Below are positions 1 to 6,920 of a stretch of 16,707 bases of DNA, piece after piece. Position 1 is the first letter of the stretch. Every line of letters starts with the position of its first letter. The stretch lies in NCBI GenBank assembly GCA_030699345.1, contig JAUYMX010000590.1, positions 1-16,707 of the forward strand. Reading direction: 5' to 3'. The DNA is from Methylococcaceae bacterium (GTDB lineage Bacteria; Pseudomonadota; Gammaproteobacteria; Methylococcales; Methylomonadaceae). The notes beneath the pieces were generated by a model. The model was given only the letters and a program-made list of their open reading frames with translations, ran no database searches and was not told the DNA's origin. The position numbers were made by a program, and so were the translations under genes.

Positions 1-629
1 CGAAAAAAGACACTTCCGCGCTCAAGGCGGAAATTGATGCCTCTTATAGCGGTCACTATGGGCAATCAATTCATCACGAAGAGATTGCTGAAGATAGGCA
101 GAAAGTAGCTAACCGGGTATTAAAACACTGGGAAAAAGATCAATACTGGAATATTGATGAGCAGCAAAAAGGCCTGGATGCCGCTAAAGACGCCGCTCAT
201 CACCGCCTGGAATCCGAAAAAGAGTTATGCCAGTGGTTAACTGAAGTTCATGGTCCTAATCATCACCAAGCAGAAGCTACCCACAATGTGGCGGCGTATT
301 TTAAAACCGGCAAATCAACTCCGTTTAAAACTAACGACGTCGGCATTGCTCATATAGGCAATTTTCTACATACACACCCAGATTCCAAAGCAGCTTTAAT
401 TGCCTCGGCGGATACGGTGGGCAGTTCGGCTAGCAATCAGGAGTTATCAGATCGACGTGCCGCATCGGTAAGAGATTTGTTAATCGCACACGGTGCTAAT
501 GCCGATCAACTTAGCATTCAGTCTATTGGCGAAGGCCCAGGCCCCGACAAAACGCCTAATCAAGAAAACCGTATTGTCACTATCAGCACAACGCATCCTA
601 CCTATGTTGACTGCGCTAACGTGAAATAG
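1..629 (+). CDS. OmpA-family envelope protein, C-terminal part (5' truncated)
   Basis: The reading frame is open from the window edge (first full codon at base 3), so the true start lies upstream and 208 residues are visible. The first ~95 visible residues are charged and rich in Glu, His and Lys and probably helical. The last ~110 form an OmpA/MotB-like peptidoglycan-binding domain: the stretch SADTVGSS, then NQELSDRRAASV, and a terminal ENRIVTIS strand matching the family's NRRV motif. The Asp of the TD pair and the Arg after LS-x-R, which contact diaminopimelate in this family, are both kept. The role would be anchoring an outer-membrane or periplasmic protein to the cell wall. The GTG at 288 could be taken for a start, but it lies inside the continuous frame and is not needed. 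The partner or specific function of the N-terminal part cannot be told from this fragment. Confidence 0.8.
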   Translation, partial: KKDTSALKAEIDASYSGHYGQSIHHEEIAEDRQKVANRVLKHWEKDQYWNIDEQQKGLDAAKDAAHHRLESEKELCQWLTEVHGPNHHQAEATHNVAAYFKTGKSTPFKTNDVGIAHIGNFLHTHPDSKAALIASADTVGSSASNQELSDRRAASVRDLLIAHGANADQLSIQSIGEGPGPDKTPNQENRIVTISTTHPTYVDCANVK

Positions 630-640
630 GCAGCAACACC

Positions 641-675
641 ACACCCCGTCGCCGCATTGCTGCGCGGGGTGTTTC
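641..675 (+). terminator. Candidate intrinsic terminator after the OmpA-domain gene
   Basis: An 8-bp perfect stem (ACACCCCG at 641-648 with CGGGGTGT at 665-672) begins 12 bases after the stop codon. The loop is 16 nt and GC-rich and could pair further. The downstream tail is TTCACTCTTTA, only moderately T-rich, so termination strength is uncertain. The rest of the gap up to 780 shows no gene. Confidence 0.5.
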
Positions 676-780
676 ACTCTTTAAGTACCGATTTTTTTAA
701 ATCACTTCAGCTAAATTAAGTCCAAAAGGTGCGCGGTGCGTACAATTTAGTTTTATCGCCGCGACTCTAGGAATTTTCAC

Positions 781-3285
781 TTGCTTTACCCCTTCATTTT
801 TCTATCCGGCCTGTCCAGTTTGATTTACGAAATTGTCTGGATTCGGCAAACTTCGTTTGTGTTTGGCTCCAGCACATTGGCCATGTCGACGGTATTGGCG
901 GTATTTTTTCTCGGTCTGGGTTTGGGCAGTTGGTTATTCGGCCGGATTGGGAGCGCTGCCAAACAGCCGTTGCTTTGGTGTGCCGGGATTGAGTTGTTAT
1001 TGGACGTCAATGGCTTATGTACTCCGGCATTGTTTGCCTGGGCCGTTAATCTGTACGGCATAAGCTACCGACACTTCGATACGCACTCCGCATTGTTATT
1101 GTTAATCCGCGCCAGCTTGGTGGGTTTACTTTTGTTACCACCGGCACTGTTAATGGGCGGTACCTTGCCGCTGTTTTGTCGGCAGATAATTCGCGATCCG
1201 GCGCGGCTTTCGGCAAAACTTAGCTTTATTTATGGTGTTAATACCGTGGGCGCGGCAGTTGGCTGCACGGTGAGCGGATTTTTATTGTTGCCAACGTTTG
1301 GCCTTGCGGCTTCATTGCAAGTTGCGGCCGGTTTGAATGTGTTGACCGGCTTGGGATTCTGGCGGTTAAGCAACAAGGTAGAAGCATCAGTGCCAATCAC
1401 ACCCTCGCAACCGCTTGAACCCTATTACAACCGCCGATTGTTGTTACTTTCTGCATGGCTGTTTTTTATGATCGGCGCGGCCGCGTTGGCTAATGAATTG
1501 ATCTGGGCGCGTTTTTTAAGCAACTTTATCCGCAACTCGGTGTACACCTACACCATTACCCTTGCCGTGGTGTTGATTGGCACGGCCGCCGGGAGTTTGT
1601 TGCTCGGTCCGTATTTTGATAAATCCAAACAACCTAAGACATTGCTGATCAACTTCGGCGTTTTACAAGCGCTGTCAGCAACGCTGCTGTTGCTGCTGAC
1701 ACACTTGCCTGCGCCAATATGGCAAGGTCTTCAGCCCTGGGGATTGCTGCCTTTTATACTATTGATGTTGCCGTCGACATTTATTGCCGGTGCCAGCTTT
1801 CCACTGTTAAATAAAATAGTCACTCAGCAAACCGAATTAGCATCTAAACAAATCGGCATGATGACTGCCGTCAATATTGCCGGTTGCATTGTTGGTTCAG
1901 TGTTAACCGGTTTTTGGTTACTGCCGCATATCGGCTTGGATGCCGGTATTTTTATTAGTTCGGCCTGGACGCTAGCGGCGGCTTGGTTAGCAATCATGTT
2001 TGCATCGACAGCAACCGTTACCAAAAAATCTCCGACAATCATGGCCCGAAGTTGCGTTTACGGCGGCCTTGCAGTTTGGCTGTTGATGTTGCTCTGGTCG
2101 CCGGTGCGCATTCCTAAAGATTACCTGGACCCCGACGATGAGTTGGTCAGCATTACCGAAGGTTACAACTCCAATCTCGCGGTCGTGCTGCGCGACCAGG
2201 TAAAAACACTGTTAATCGACCGCCTTTGGCAAGGTGTGGAAACCAGCAATTATCAGGTGATGGTCGCGCATATACCGATGCTGCATTACCCAGAGGCCAA
2301 GGATGTACTGGTGATTGGGCTGGGTGCAGGCAACACGGCCCGCCGTTTTCTTCGTTATGACATTGAGCAGCTAGACATTGTCGACATTGAGCCGCGCCTG
2401 TTTGAATTTACCCGTGAGCATTTTCCTTCGCGCTGGATGAACGATCAGCGTGTACATATGATTGCCGAAGATGGCCGCAATTACGTCAAACATACCGGCC
2501 GCCACTATGATTTTATTTCCGTAGAAATCGGGCAATTGGACCGTCCCGGTGTCAGCGTGTTTTATACCGAAGAGTTTTATCAGCAAGCCGCCGCCAAGCT
2601 CAACGCTGACGGTATGATCTGCCAGTTTGTGCCCTTAAGTTTCTTGCGTCCGGCGGAATTTGCCAGCGTGTTAAAAACATTTTTGGCGATATTTCCTAAT
2701 GCGCAGCTTTGGTACAACACCGATGAACTTTTACTCATTGGTTTTAAAGGTGACATCCGCCAGCTGTCACCGGCAGGCTTTGCCAAAGTTACTGAAGAAC
2801 CCAGTATTGGCGCTGATTTCGACCTCAATTATTGGGGGGGGGATAGTTACAATTTGAATAGCTTTCCGGTGTTTCTTGGCAGCTTTTTGGCTTCAGGCGC
2901 AGAACTCAACGCCTTGGCAAACATTGCACCGGCCACGAACTACACCGACGATAAACTGCAACTGTCTTACAGCGTCAGTAATTTTCAACATACCGATCAA
3001 CGCGCCAGCGCCTTAGTGCCTTTTATTCAGCAACACTTAACGTCAATCACCGCCGCCGTCACAGACAGCACCGCGTCTGACATTGATTTACAAACCGCTG
3101 CGCAAGTACGCGATAGCAATCTCGCCGACATTATCGCTACAGACATTTTAGGGGCGTCAACTGCGCACGATAGTGTGGAATCCCGACGCCAACGCGCGCA
3201 GCGGGCCTTACAAATCAATCCTAAAAATATTGAGGCCCAAGATGAACTGCAACGCTACTCTCCTGCCGAAGATCTCAAGCCATGA
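781..3285 (+). CDS. Membrane-fused spermidine-synthase-like protein
   Basis: An 834-residue protein of the fused transporter-like/spermidine-synthase-like family. Residues 1-~435 are about 13 membrane helices arranged as two similar halves. FLSGLSSLIYEIVW near residue 7 is echoed by FMIGAAALANELIWARF near 230, and NTVGAAVGCTVSGFLLLP is echoed by NIAGCIVGSVLTGFWLLP. A cytosolic Rossmann methyltransferase-like domain follows: GLGAG at 513-517, VDIEP at 534-538 and EDGRNY at 563-568. The usual catalytic Asp of aminopropyltransferases (VDSSDP motif) is replaced by VEIGQLDRP at 581-589, so polyamine synthesis is doubtful. The start is TTG: AGGA lies 8 bases upstream (769-772) and the family typically begins directly in the first helix. 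A run of nine G (2834-2842) lies in the frame. The last 4 bases overlap the next gene (ATGA), which implies co-translation. The substrate is unknown. Confidence 0.8.
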   Translation: MLYPFIFLSGLSSLIYEIVWIRQTSFVFGSSTLAMSTVLAVFFLGLGLGSWLFGRIGSAAKQPLLWCAGIELLLDVNGLCTPALFAWAVNLYGISYRHFDTHSALLLLIRASLVGLLLLPPALLMGGTLPLFCRQIIRDPARLSAKLSFIYGVNTVGAAVGCTVSGFLLLPTFGLAASLQVAAGLNVLTGLGFWRLSNKVEASVPITPSQPLEPYYNRRLLLLSAWLFFMIGAAALANELIWARFLSNFIRNSVYTYTITLAVVLIGTAAGSLLLGPYFDKSKQPKTLLINFGVLQALSATLLLLLTHLPAPIWQGLQPWGLLPFILLMLPSTFIAGASFPLLNKIVTQQTELASKQIGMMTAVNIAGCIVGSVLTGFWLLPHIGLDAGIFISSAWTLAAAWLAIMFASTATVTKKSPTIMARSCVYGGLAVWLLMLLWSPVRIPKDYLDPDDELVSITEGYNSNLAVVLRDQVKTLLIDRLWQGVETSNYQVMVAHIPMLHYPEAKDVLVIGLGAGNTARRFLRYDIEQLDIVDIEPRLFEFTREHFPSRWMNDQRVHMIAEDGRNYVKHTGRHYDFISVEIGQLDRPGVSVFYTEEFYQQAAAKLNADGMICQFVPLSFLRPAEFASVLKTFLAIFPNAQLWYNTDELLLIGFKGDIRQLSPAGFAKVTEEPSIGADFDLNYWGGDSYNLNSFPVFLGSFLASGAELNALANIAPATNYTDDKLQLSYSVSNFQHTDQRASALVPFIQQHLTSITAAVTDSTASDIDLQTAAQVRDSNLADIIATDILGASTAHDSVESRRQRAQRALQINPKNIEAQDELQRYSPAEDLKP

Positions 3286-3950
3286 ACACTATCGAATGCT
3301 GGCATGGCCAACTTAGCGACGAAACAGACCAACAGCACTGGCAACATCTCAGTGCGTCAGAACTTGCCCACGCCGCCACATTTAAAAACCTTTTATTGCG
3401 TAATCGTTACCTCAGCGTGCGCAGTCATTTACGGCAAGTGTTGGCGCAAAAACTGTCTGTGGCCCCGAAAACTATTGAGTTCAGTAAAGCCGAACACGGC
3501 AAACCGTATCTTGCCGACTATCCTGAGCTGGCGTTTAACCTGTCTCATTCGGCGAATGCTTGGATCATCGCCGTTGGTTGGCGTTGCCGGTTGGGCGTGG
3601 ATATTGAAATCGCCAAACCCAGAGCCAATCTGGCCGCATTGGTTGAAAAATGCTTTGCCGACGTTGAAGCAAGCTACTGGCACAGCTTGCCGGCACATCA
3701 GCAAACCGCCGCGTTTTACCGCTTTTGGACACGCAAAGAAGCATTTGTAAAAGCCACCGGCCGAGGCATCGCGTTAGGCTTAAAGCAATGTGTGCTTAAC
3801 CCCGAGCAATCAACGCAGTTTTTAAATGTGCCGGAAGAATTTGCACCCGCCTCAGTATGGCGGGTGCTTGATTTGGATGTGGGATGTGGTTTGGTTGGCG
3901 CGTTAGCGGTGGATAACCTAAGTGCCGATATTAAACTGATTAACATTTGA
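3282..3950 (+). CDS. 4'-phosphopantetheinyl transferase (Sfp/Gsp type)
   Basis: A 222-residue enzyme, the normal length for the Sfp/AcpT group. It moves the phosphopantetheine arm of CoA to a serine of acyl or peptidyl carrier proteins. Visible motifs are KAEHGKPYL (69-77), FNLSHS (85-90), GVDIE (105-109) and FWTRKEAFVKATGRGI (148-163). The Mg-binding acids D107, E109 and E153 and Lys157 are all present, so it looks active. The start is fixed by the ATGA overlap with the preceding membrane gene. Polyene, polyketide and aryl-polyene pathways need such an enzyme for their ACPs. The polyene-type operon starts about 4.7 kb downstream, so activation of those carriers is a reasonable inference, but other carrier proteins in the genome could equally be the target. 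Confidence 0.93.
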   Translation: MNTIECWHGQLSDETDQQHWQHLSASELAHAATFKNLLLRNRYLSVRSHLRQVLAQKLSVAPKTIEFSKAEHGKPYLADYPELAFNLSHSANAWIIAVGWRCRLGVDIEIAKPRANLAALVEKCFADVEASYWHSLPAHQQTAAFYRFWTRKEAFVKATGRGIALGLKQCVLNPEQSTQFLNVPEEFAPASVWRVLDLDVGCGLVGALAVDNLSADIKLINI

Positions 3951-3959
3951 TCGACATTA

Positions 3960-3982
3960 CGCCCAATAGTATTTACTGGGCG
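3960..3982. terminator. Hairpin between convergent genes (possible bidirectional terminator)
   Basis: CGCCCA (3960-3965) pairs with TGGGCG (3977-3982), with two or three more weak pairs inside an 11-nt loop. It sits in the 45-bp gap between the convergent stop codons of the phosphopantetheinyl transferase and the CpxP-like gene, where a shared terminator is expected. Neither flank has a clear T run, so the call rests on position and symmetry. Confidence 0.4.
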
Positions 3983-3995
3983 CAAATAGCCTAAA

Positions 3996-4448
3996 TCAAC
4001 GCGCTACATCTGCCAGTTTGCTTTGCAGTTTTTGCTGCTGCTCGGAAGTTAACAGTTTAAAAATGGCGTTATCCAATTTTGTGTTTTGCAGAATGTGTTC
4101 TTTATGGCTCGCCGCCGCTTGATCCAGCAAACTCGCAAGCTTGTCCTCACTATAATCCTTGGAAAAAGTCAGCTGCTGAATTTTTTGATGGATTGCTTTG
4201 GTAGCATCGTCTTTAGCAGCCAATTGCTCATGCTGGGTTTTAATCAGCGTTTTAATGTCACTGCTTTGTTTTTCGGTCAAGTCGACATCATGTAAAAATC
4301 TCGGCAAGAAATTTTCACCATGTTCGTGACCCGGTTCATGATGCTTGCCATGTTGGGGATGGCCTCCGAAAGGAGGTTCGCCCGGCGTTGGCGGGTTGGC
4401 CAAAACTAACGCTGGGAACAGAGCTAAAGTCAAAAGTATCTTACGCAT
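3996..4448 (-). CDS. cpxP: Spy/CpxP-like periplasmic protein, His-rich
   Basis: A 150-residue protein with a signal peptide (residues 1-18, cleavage after ALVLA). A His/Pro/Gly-rich segment follows, with His at 30, 33, 36, 37, 41 and 43. The helical body carries the two LTxxQ motifs of the Spy/CpxP family: LTEKQ at 57-61 and LTSEQ at 133-137. CpxP-type proteins are periplasmic chaperones that damp the CpxA kinase. The start chosen is the ATG at 4448, not the in-frame upstream start at 4526, because GGAGA lies 7 bases ahead of it (4456-4460) and the signal peptide begins there. It diverges from a CpxR/CpxA-like pair across a perfect CpxR box, the same layout as cpxP-cpxRA in enterobacteria. 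The His cluster suggests metal binding. The family is also close to other Spy-like metal-stress proteins, so the cpxP symbol rests largely on context. Confidence 0.82.
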   Translation of the reverse strand: MRKILLTLALFPALVLANPPTPGEPPFGGHPQHGKHHEPGHEHGENFLPRFLHDVDLTEKQSSDIKTLIKTQHEQLAAKDDATKAIHQKIQQLTFSKDYSEDKLASLLDQAAASHKEHILQNTKLDNAIFKLLTSEQQQKLQSKLADVAR

Positions 4449-4506
4449 AAAAAAATCTCCGATTGATTTGATGAATGGTTGGCGGAATTGGCTTAATTCC
4501 GTTGGG

Positions 4507-4512
4507 CTTATA
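4507..4512 (-). promoter_or_regulatory. Candidate -10 of the cpxP-like gene
   Basis: On the minus strand TATAAG is preceded by TAG. No convincing -35 lies 17 bp upstream, as expected for an activator-dependent promoter. A start near 4500 would put the CpxR box centre about 55 bp upstream. This is inference from position only. Confidence 0.3.
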
Positions 4513-4547
4513 CTACTGCGTCCCACGTAAAACGCTGTTATTGAAGT

Positions 4548-4562
4548 GTAAAGTTAGGTAAA
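4548..4562 (+). promoter_or_regulatory. CpxR box (GTAAA-N5-GTAAA)
   Basis: GTAAAGTTAGGTAAA matches the published CpxR consensus in both half-sites with exactly the standard 5-bp spacer. A third GTAAA lies at 4527-4531. The three half-sites start at 4527, 4548 and 4558, so they are 21 and 10 bp apart, roughly whole helical turns on one DNA face. The box lies in the 187-bp divergent gap between the cpxP-like start (4448) and the CpxR-like start (4636), consistent with autoregulation of both transcripts. Confidence 0.75.
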
Positions 4563-4635
4563 TCCTACGCTATATAGTGGTGGCCTCAGTATGGTATCGC
4601 TATGATGCTGTCAACCAAACAATAAGGTAGCGATA

Positions 4636-5322
4636 GTGACGAAGGTGTTAATAATTGACGATGATGTCGAACTGGCCGAGTTGTTCAAAGATTATTTGGA
4701 GCAGGATGGCTTTGCGGTTGATGTTGTTCATCAAGGCGAGGCAGGCTTGCGACTGGCGTTGTCAGGAGACTATCAGCTGGTGATACTCGACATCATGTTG
4801 CCGGATATAAAAGGCACCGAGGTGTTAATCCGTATCCGCTTGCAAAGTCGTATTCCGGTGCTGATGTTTACCGCCAGAGGTGATGATGTCGACCGGATTA
4901 TCGGCCTGGAATCTGGCGCGGATGACTACGTACCCAAGCCTTGCACACCCAGAGAGCTGGCCGCGCGGATTCGCGCAATTTTGCGTAGAACCCAGCCTAT
5001 CAATGATACGGATGGTAACGGACCGATTATTGCCGGTCCACTAAAAATTTGGTGTGAAAAACGCAGGGCATCTTGGTTCGATCAAGATCTGGAGCTCACC
5101 AGCACCGAATTTAATTTGCTGGAAACCTTGGCAAAGCAGTTTGGCAAAATTGTTACCAAAAACGAATTGTCCGAAAAAGCATTGGGGCGACCTTTAGCGC
5201 GGTTCGATAGAAGTATCGATGTACATATGAGCAGCATTCGCCAAAAACTGGGCTGTCAGCAGGACGGTCGCTCTTATATTCAGACCGTGCGCGGTCACGG
5301 CTACCAATTGGTTAAGGAGTAA
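4636..5322 (+). CDS. cpxR: CpxR-like OmpR-family response regulator
   Basis: A 228-residue two-domain regulator. The receiver domain (1-~118) has the acidic pocket D8/D9/D10, phospho-acceptor D52 in LVILDIMLP, T79 and K101 in DDYVPKP. The C-terminal winged helix (~130-226) contains LTSTEFNLLETLA, a recognition region LGRPLARFDRSIDVHMSSIR, and RGHGYQLV at the end. The phrase LGRPL-x2-FDRSID-x-H is characteristic of the CpxR branch rather than OmpR or PhoB. The start is GTG with an AAGGTAG ribosome site at 4624-4630. The kinase gene begins 4 bases after its stop. A matching CpxR box lies just upstream, supporting autoregulation in response to envelope stress. Confidence 0.88.
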   Translation: MTKVLIIDDDVELAELFKDYLEQDGFAVDVVHQGEAGLRLALSGDYQLVILDIMLPDIKGTEVLIRIRLQSRIPVLMFTARGDDVDRIIGLESGADDYVPKPCTPRELAARIRAILRRTQPINDTDGNGPIIAGPLKIWCEKRRASWFDQDLELTSTEFNLLETLAKQFGKIVTKNELSEKALGRPLARFDRSIDVHMSSIRQKLGCQQDGRSYIQTVRGHGYQLVKE

Positions 5323-5326
5323 ACAA

Positions 5327-6760
5327 GTGGGGCGCTTGTTCTGGAAGTTTTTTCTTACCTTTTGGTTGGCGTTGTTGGTGGCCGGTATCGGCGTCGGCAC
5401 GGCGGTTTGGTTACGGCATAACACCTGGCAAAACAGCGGCGATGAGCTTCCGCGGGCGGCGATTGATGTCAGACATGCCTCGTCATTGCTGGAAGTGGCG
5501 GTGAGCGCGTACCGTTACGGCGGGGATGCGGAATTACGACAGTTTTTGGGTAAATTGCATGCCGCCCATTTGCCGCCTGTTTATGCGGTAGATGATCAAG
5601 ACCGAGACATTTTACAGCGCAATCTAGCGCCCGAAATTTTACAACAAGCCCGCGCCCTGTTTTTGCAAGCGGCTTATCCGGAGGCGATACGTTTAGTGTC
5701 ATCAGGCAAGGGGCAGAATTATTTACTGTTTGTGCCGCTGCCCGAACATGGTTTTTCCGGCCATCCACCGCTCATGCCGCCAAATGCCAATACCGGTGCC
5801 GATTTTGCCGGGCATCCTCCCGCACCGTTAGATGATCACTCGTCTCGCCCTCCACGGCCGCCATCTCCGCTGCTGCCGATTCTGGCAGGCACGTTTGCCA
5901 GTTTACTATTCAGTGCCGCGCTGGCTTGGTATTTTGCCAAGCCCATTCGCAGTTTGCGCAATGCCTTTGCCGCCGTCGCTAAAGGCAATCTGGATACTCG
6001 TGTCGGCGCGCTGATGAGCAACCGCCGTGATGAATTATCCGATCTTGGGCAAGACTTCGATCACATGGCCGGACAAATTTATAGCCTGGTGCATGCTCAA
6101 CAACGCTTGCTGCACGATGTGTCCCACGAATTACGTTCGCCACTGGCGCGGATACAAGCCGCTATTGGCCTTGCTCAGCAACAACCGAACAAACACCCGG
6201 CCATGCTTGAGCGAATCGAGCACGAGTCCCAACGGATGAGCGACCTGGTTGGCGAGTTACTGGTACTTGCCCGTCTGGAAGCCGGTGTTTCCGACAGTGC
6301 GAGCCACGAGTTCGACATAGGCGATCTGCTGGACGGCATTGTCGAGGATGCCCGTTTTGAAGCTGCGCAGCATGAGGTTGTGATCCGTTACGAGGGCATT
6401 GAAGAAACGCTAGTCAAAGGCCGTGGCGAATTACTGCATCGTGCATTTGAAAACGTCCTGCGCAATGCGCTGCAGCATTGCCAAAAATACGGTGAAGTGA
6501 CCGTCATAGTCAGCTTTGATATTTTCAAACGCCGGTTGAAGGTGACAATCGATGACCAGGGGCCGGGCGTTGCCGAAAGCGATTTGTCGGCAATTTTTGA
6601 ACCGTTTTTTCGTAGCGGCGACCGCAGCAAAGCCGACAGCATCGGCTTGGGCTTGGCTATCGCCTACCGATCGATAACGGCACACGGCGGTCTTATCCAA
6701 GCCGAAAACCGTCCGCAAGGCGGGTTACGTATGGAAATAGAAATTCCTTTTGTTGAGTAA
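5327..6760 (+). CDS. cpxA: CpxA-like sensor histidine kinase
   Basis: A 477-residue membrane kinase. TM1 spans ~8-28 and the periplasmic sensor ~30-182. TM2 spans ~183-203 and a HAMP linker ~204-256. The phospho-acceptor H267 lies in HDVSHELRSPLARIQ. The ATPase domain has NVLRNALQH (N box), DQGPGV (G1), FEPFFRSGD (F box) and GLGLAIA (G2), so it appears complete. Before TM2 the sensor has a His/Pro-rich stretch (residues ~138-181) with two GHPP motifs and a PPRPP run. The start is GTG, preceded by a strong AAGGAG (5314-5319) with 7-nt spacing inside the end of the regulator gene, so the two are co-translated. It would phosphorylate the adjacent CpxR-like regulator. The His-rich loop hints at metal or stress sensing together with the His-rich CpxP-like protein. 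Confidence 0.86.
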   Translation: MGRLFWKFFLTFWLALLVAGIGVGTAVWLRHNTWQNSGDELPRAAIDVRHASSLLEVAVSAYRYGGDAELRQFLGKLHAAHLPPVYAVDDQDRDILQRNLAPEILQQARALFLQAAYPEAIRLVSSGKGQNYLLFVPLPEHGFSGHPPLMPPNANTGADFAGHPPAPLDDHSSRPPRPPSPLLPILAGTFASLLFSAALAWYFAKPIRSLRNAFAAVAKGNLDTRVGALMSNRRDELSDLGQDFDHMAGQIYSLVHAQQRLLHDVSHELRSPLARIQAAIGLAQQQPNKHPAMLERIEHESQRMSDLVGELLVLARLEAGVSDSASHEFDIGDLLDGIVEDARFEAAQHEVVIRYEGIEETLVKGRGELLHRAFENVLRNALQHCQKYGEVTVIVSFDIFKRRLKVTIDDQGPGVAESDLSAIFEPFFRSGDRSKADSIGLGLAIAYRSITAHGGLIQAENRPQGGLRMEIEIPFVE

Positions 6761-6800
6761 ATGCCAAGGCACAACAGCGCCGTACCGATAGCTGTATTAC

Positions 6801-6840
6801 ATGTCATGAAACCTTAATAGGTCTGTCACATAAATTTCTT
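6801..6840 (+). promoter_or_regulatory. Tandem PhoB-type Pho boxes
   Basis: Four 7-bp units start at 6801 (ATGTCAT), 6812 (CCTTAAT), 6823 (CTGTCAC) and 6834 (ATTTCTT). Each start is exactly 11 bp after the last, and the units are separated by 4-bp spacers GAAA, AGGT and ATAA. Units 1 and 3 match the Pho-box half-site CTGTCAT at 6 of 7 bases and units 2 and 4 at 4 of 7. The 7+4+7 architecture with strong then weak units is how PhoB dimers bind. It lies upstream of the DUF839/PhoX-fold gene. Confidence 0.6.
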
Positions 6841-6850
6841 GCGACGTGGT

Positions 6851-6856
6851 TATCAT
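6851..6856 (+). promoter_or_regulatory. -10 element of the PhoX-fold gene
   Basis: TATCAT (5 of 6 to TATAAT) begins exactly 10 bp after the last Pho-box unit. This is the usual distance in PhoB-activated promoters, where the Pho box replaces the -35. A start near 6863 gives a leader of about 58 nt. Confidence 0.5.
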
Positions 6857-6920
6857 TTTTGACGCAAATACGACAATGTCATTTGCAATAAATCCACTTT
6901 GCACTAAGGACCTCACACCT

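Noticed and set aside
741..746. TACAAT as -10 for the spermidine-synthase-like gene
   Set aside because: The hexamer is good, but no acceptable -35 or correctly placed extended -10 accompanies it. It was left out as a feature.
4449..4526. Upstream in-frame start at 4526 for the CpxP-like gene
   Set aside because: The extra 26 residues would precede a normal signal peptide. GGAGA at 4456-4460 fits the ATG at 4448, and the longer form would run over the probable promoter.
6761..6800. TGCC-AA-GGCA as terminator after the CpxA-like gene
   Set aside because: The stem is 4 bp with a 2-nt loop and no T run.
6846..6920. GTG at 6846 as start of the PhoX-fold gene, adding 25 residues
   Set aside because: The -10 candidate at 6851-6856 would fall inside the gene. 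The signal peptide and AAGGA ribosome site fit ATG 6921.
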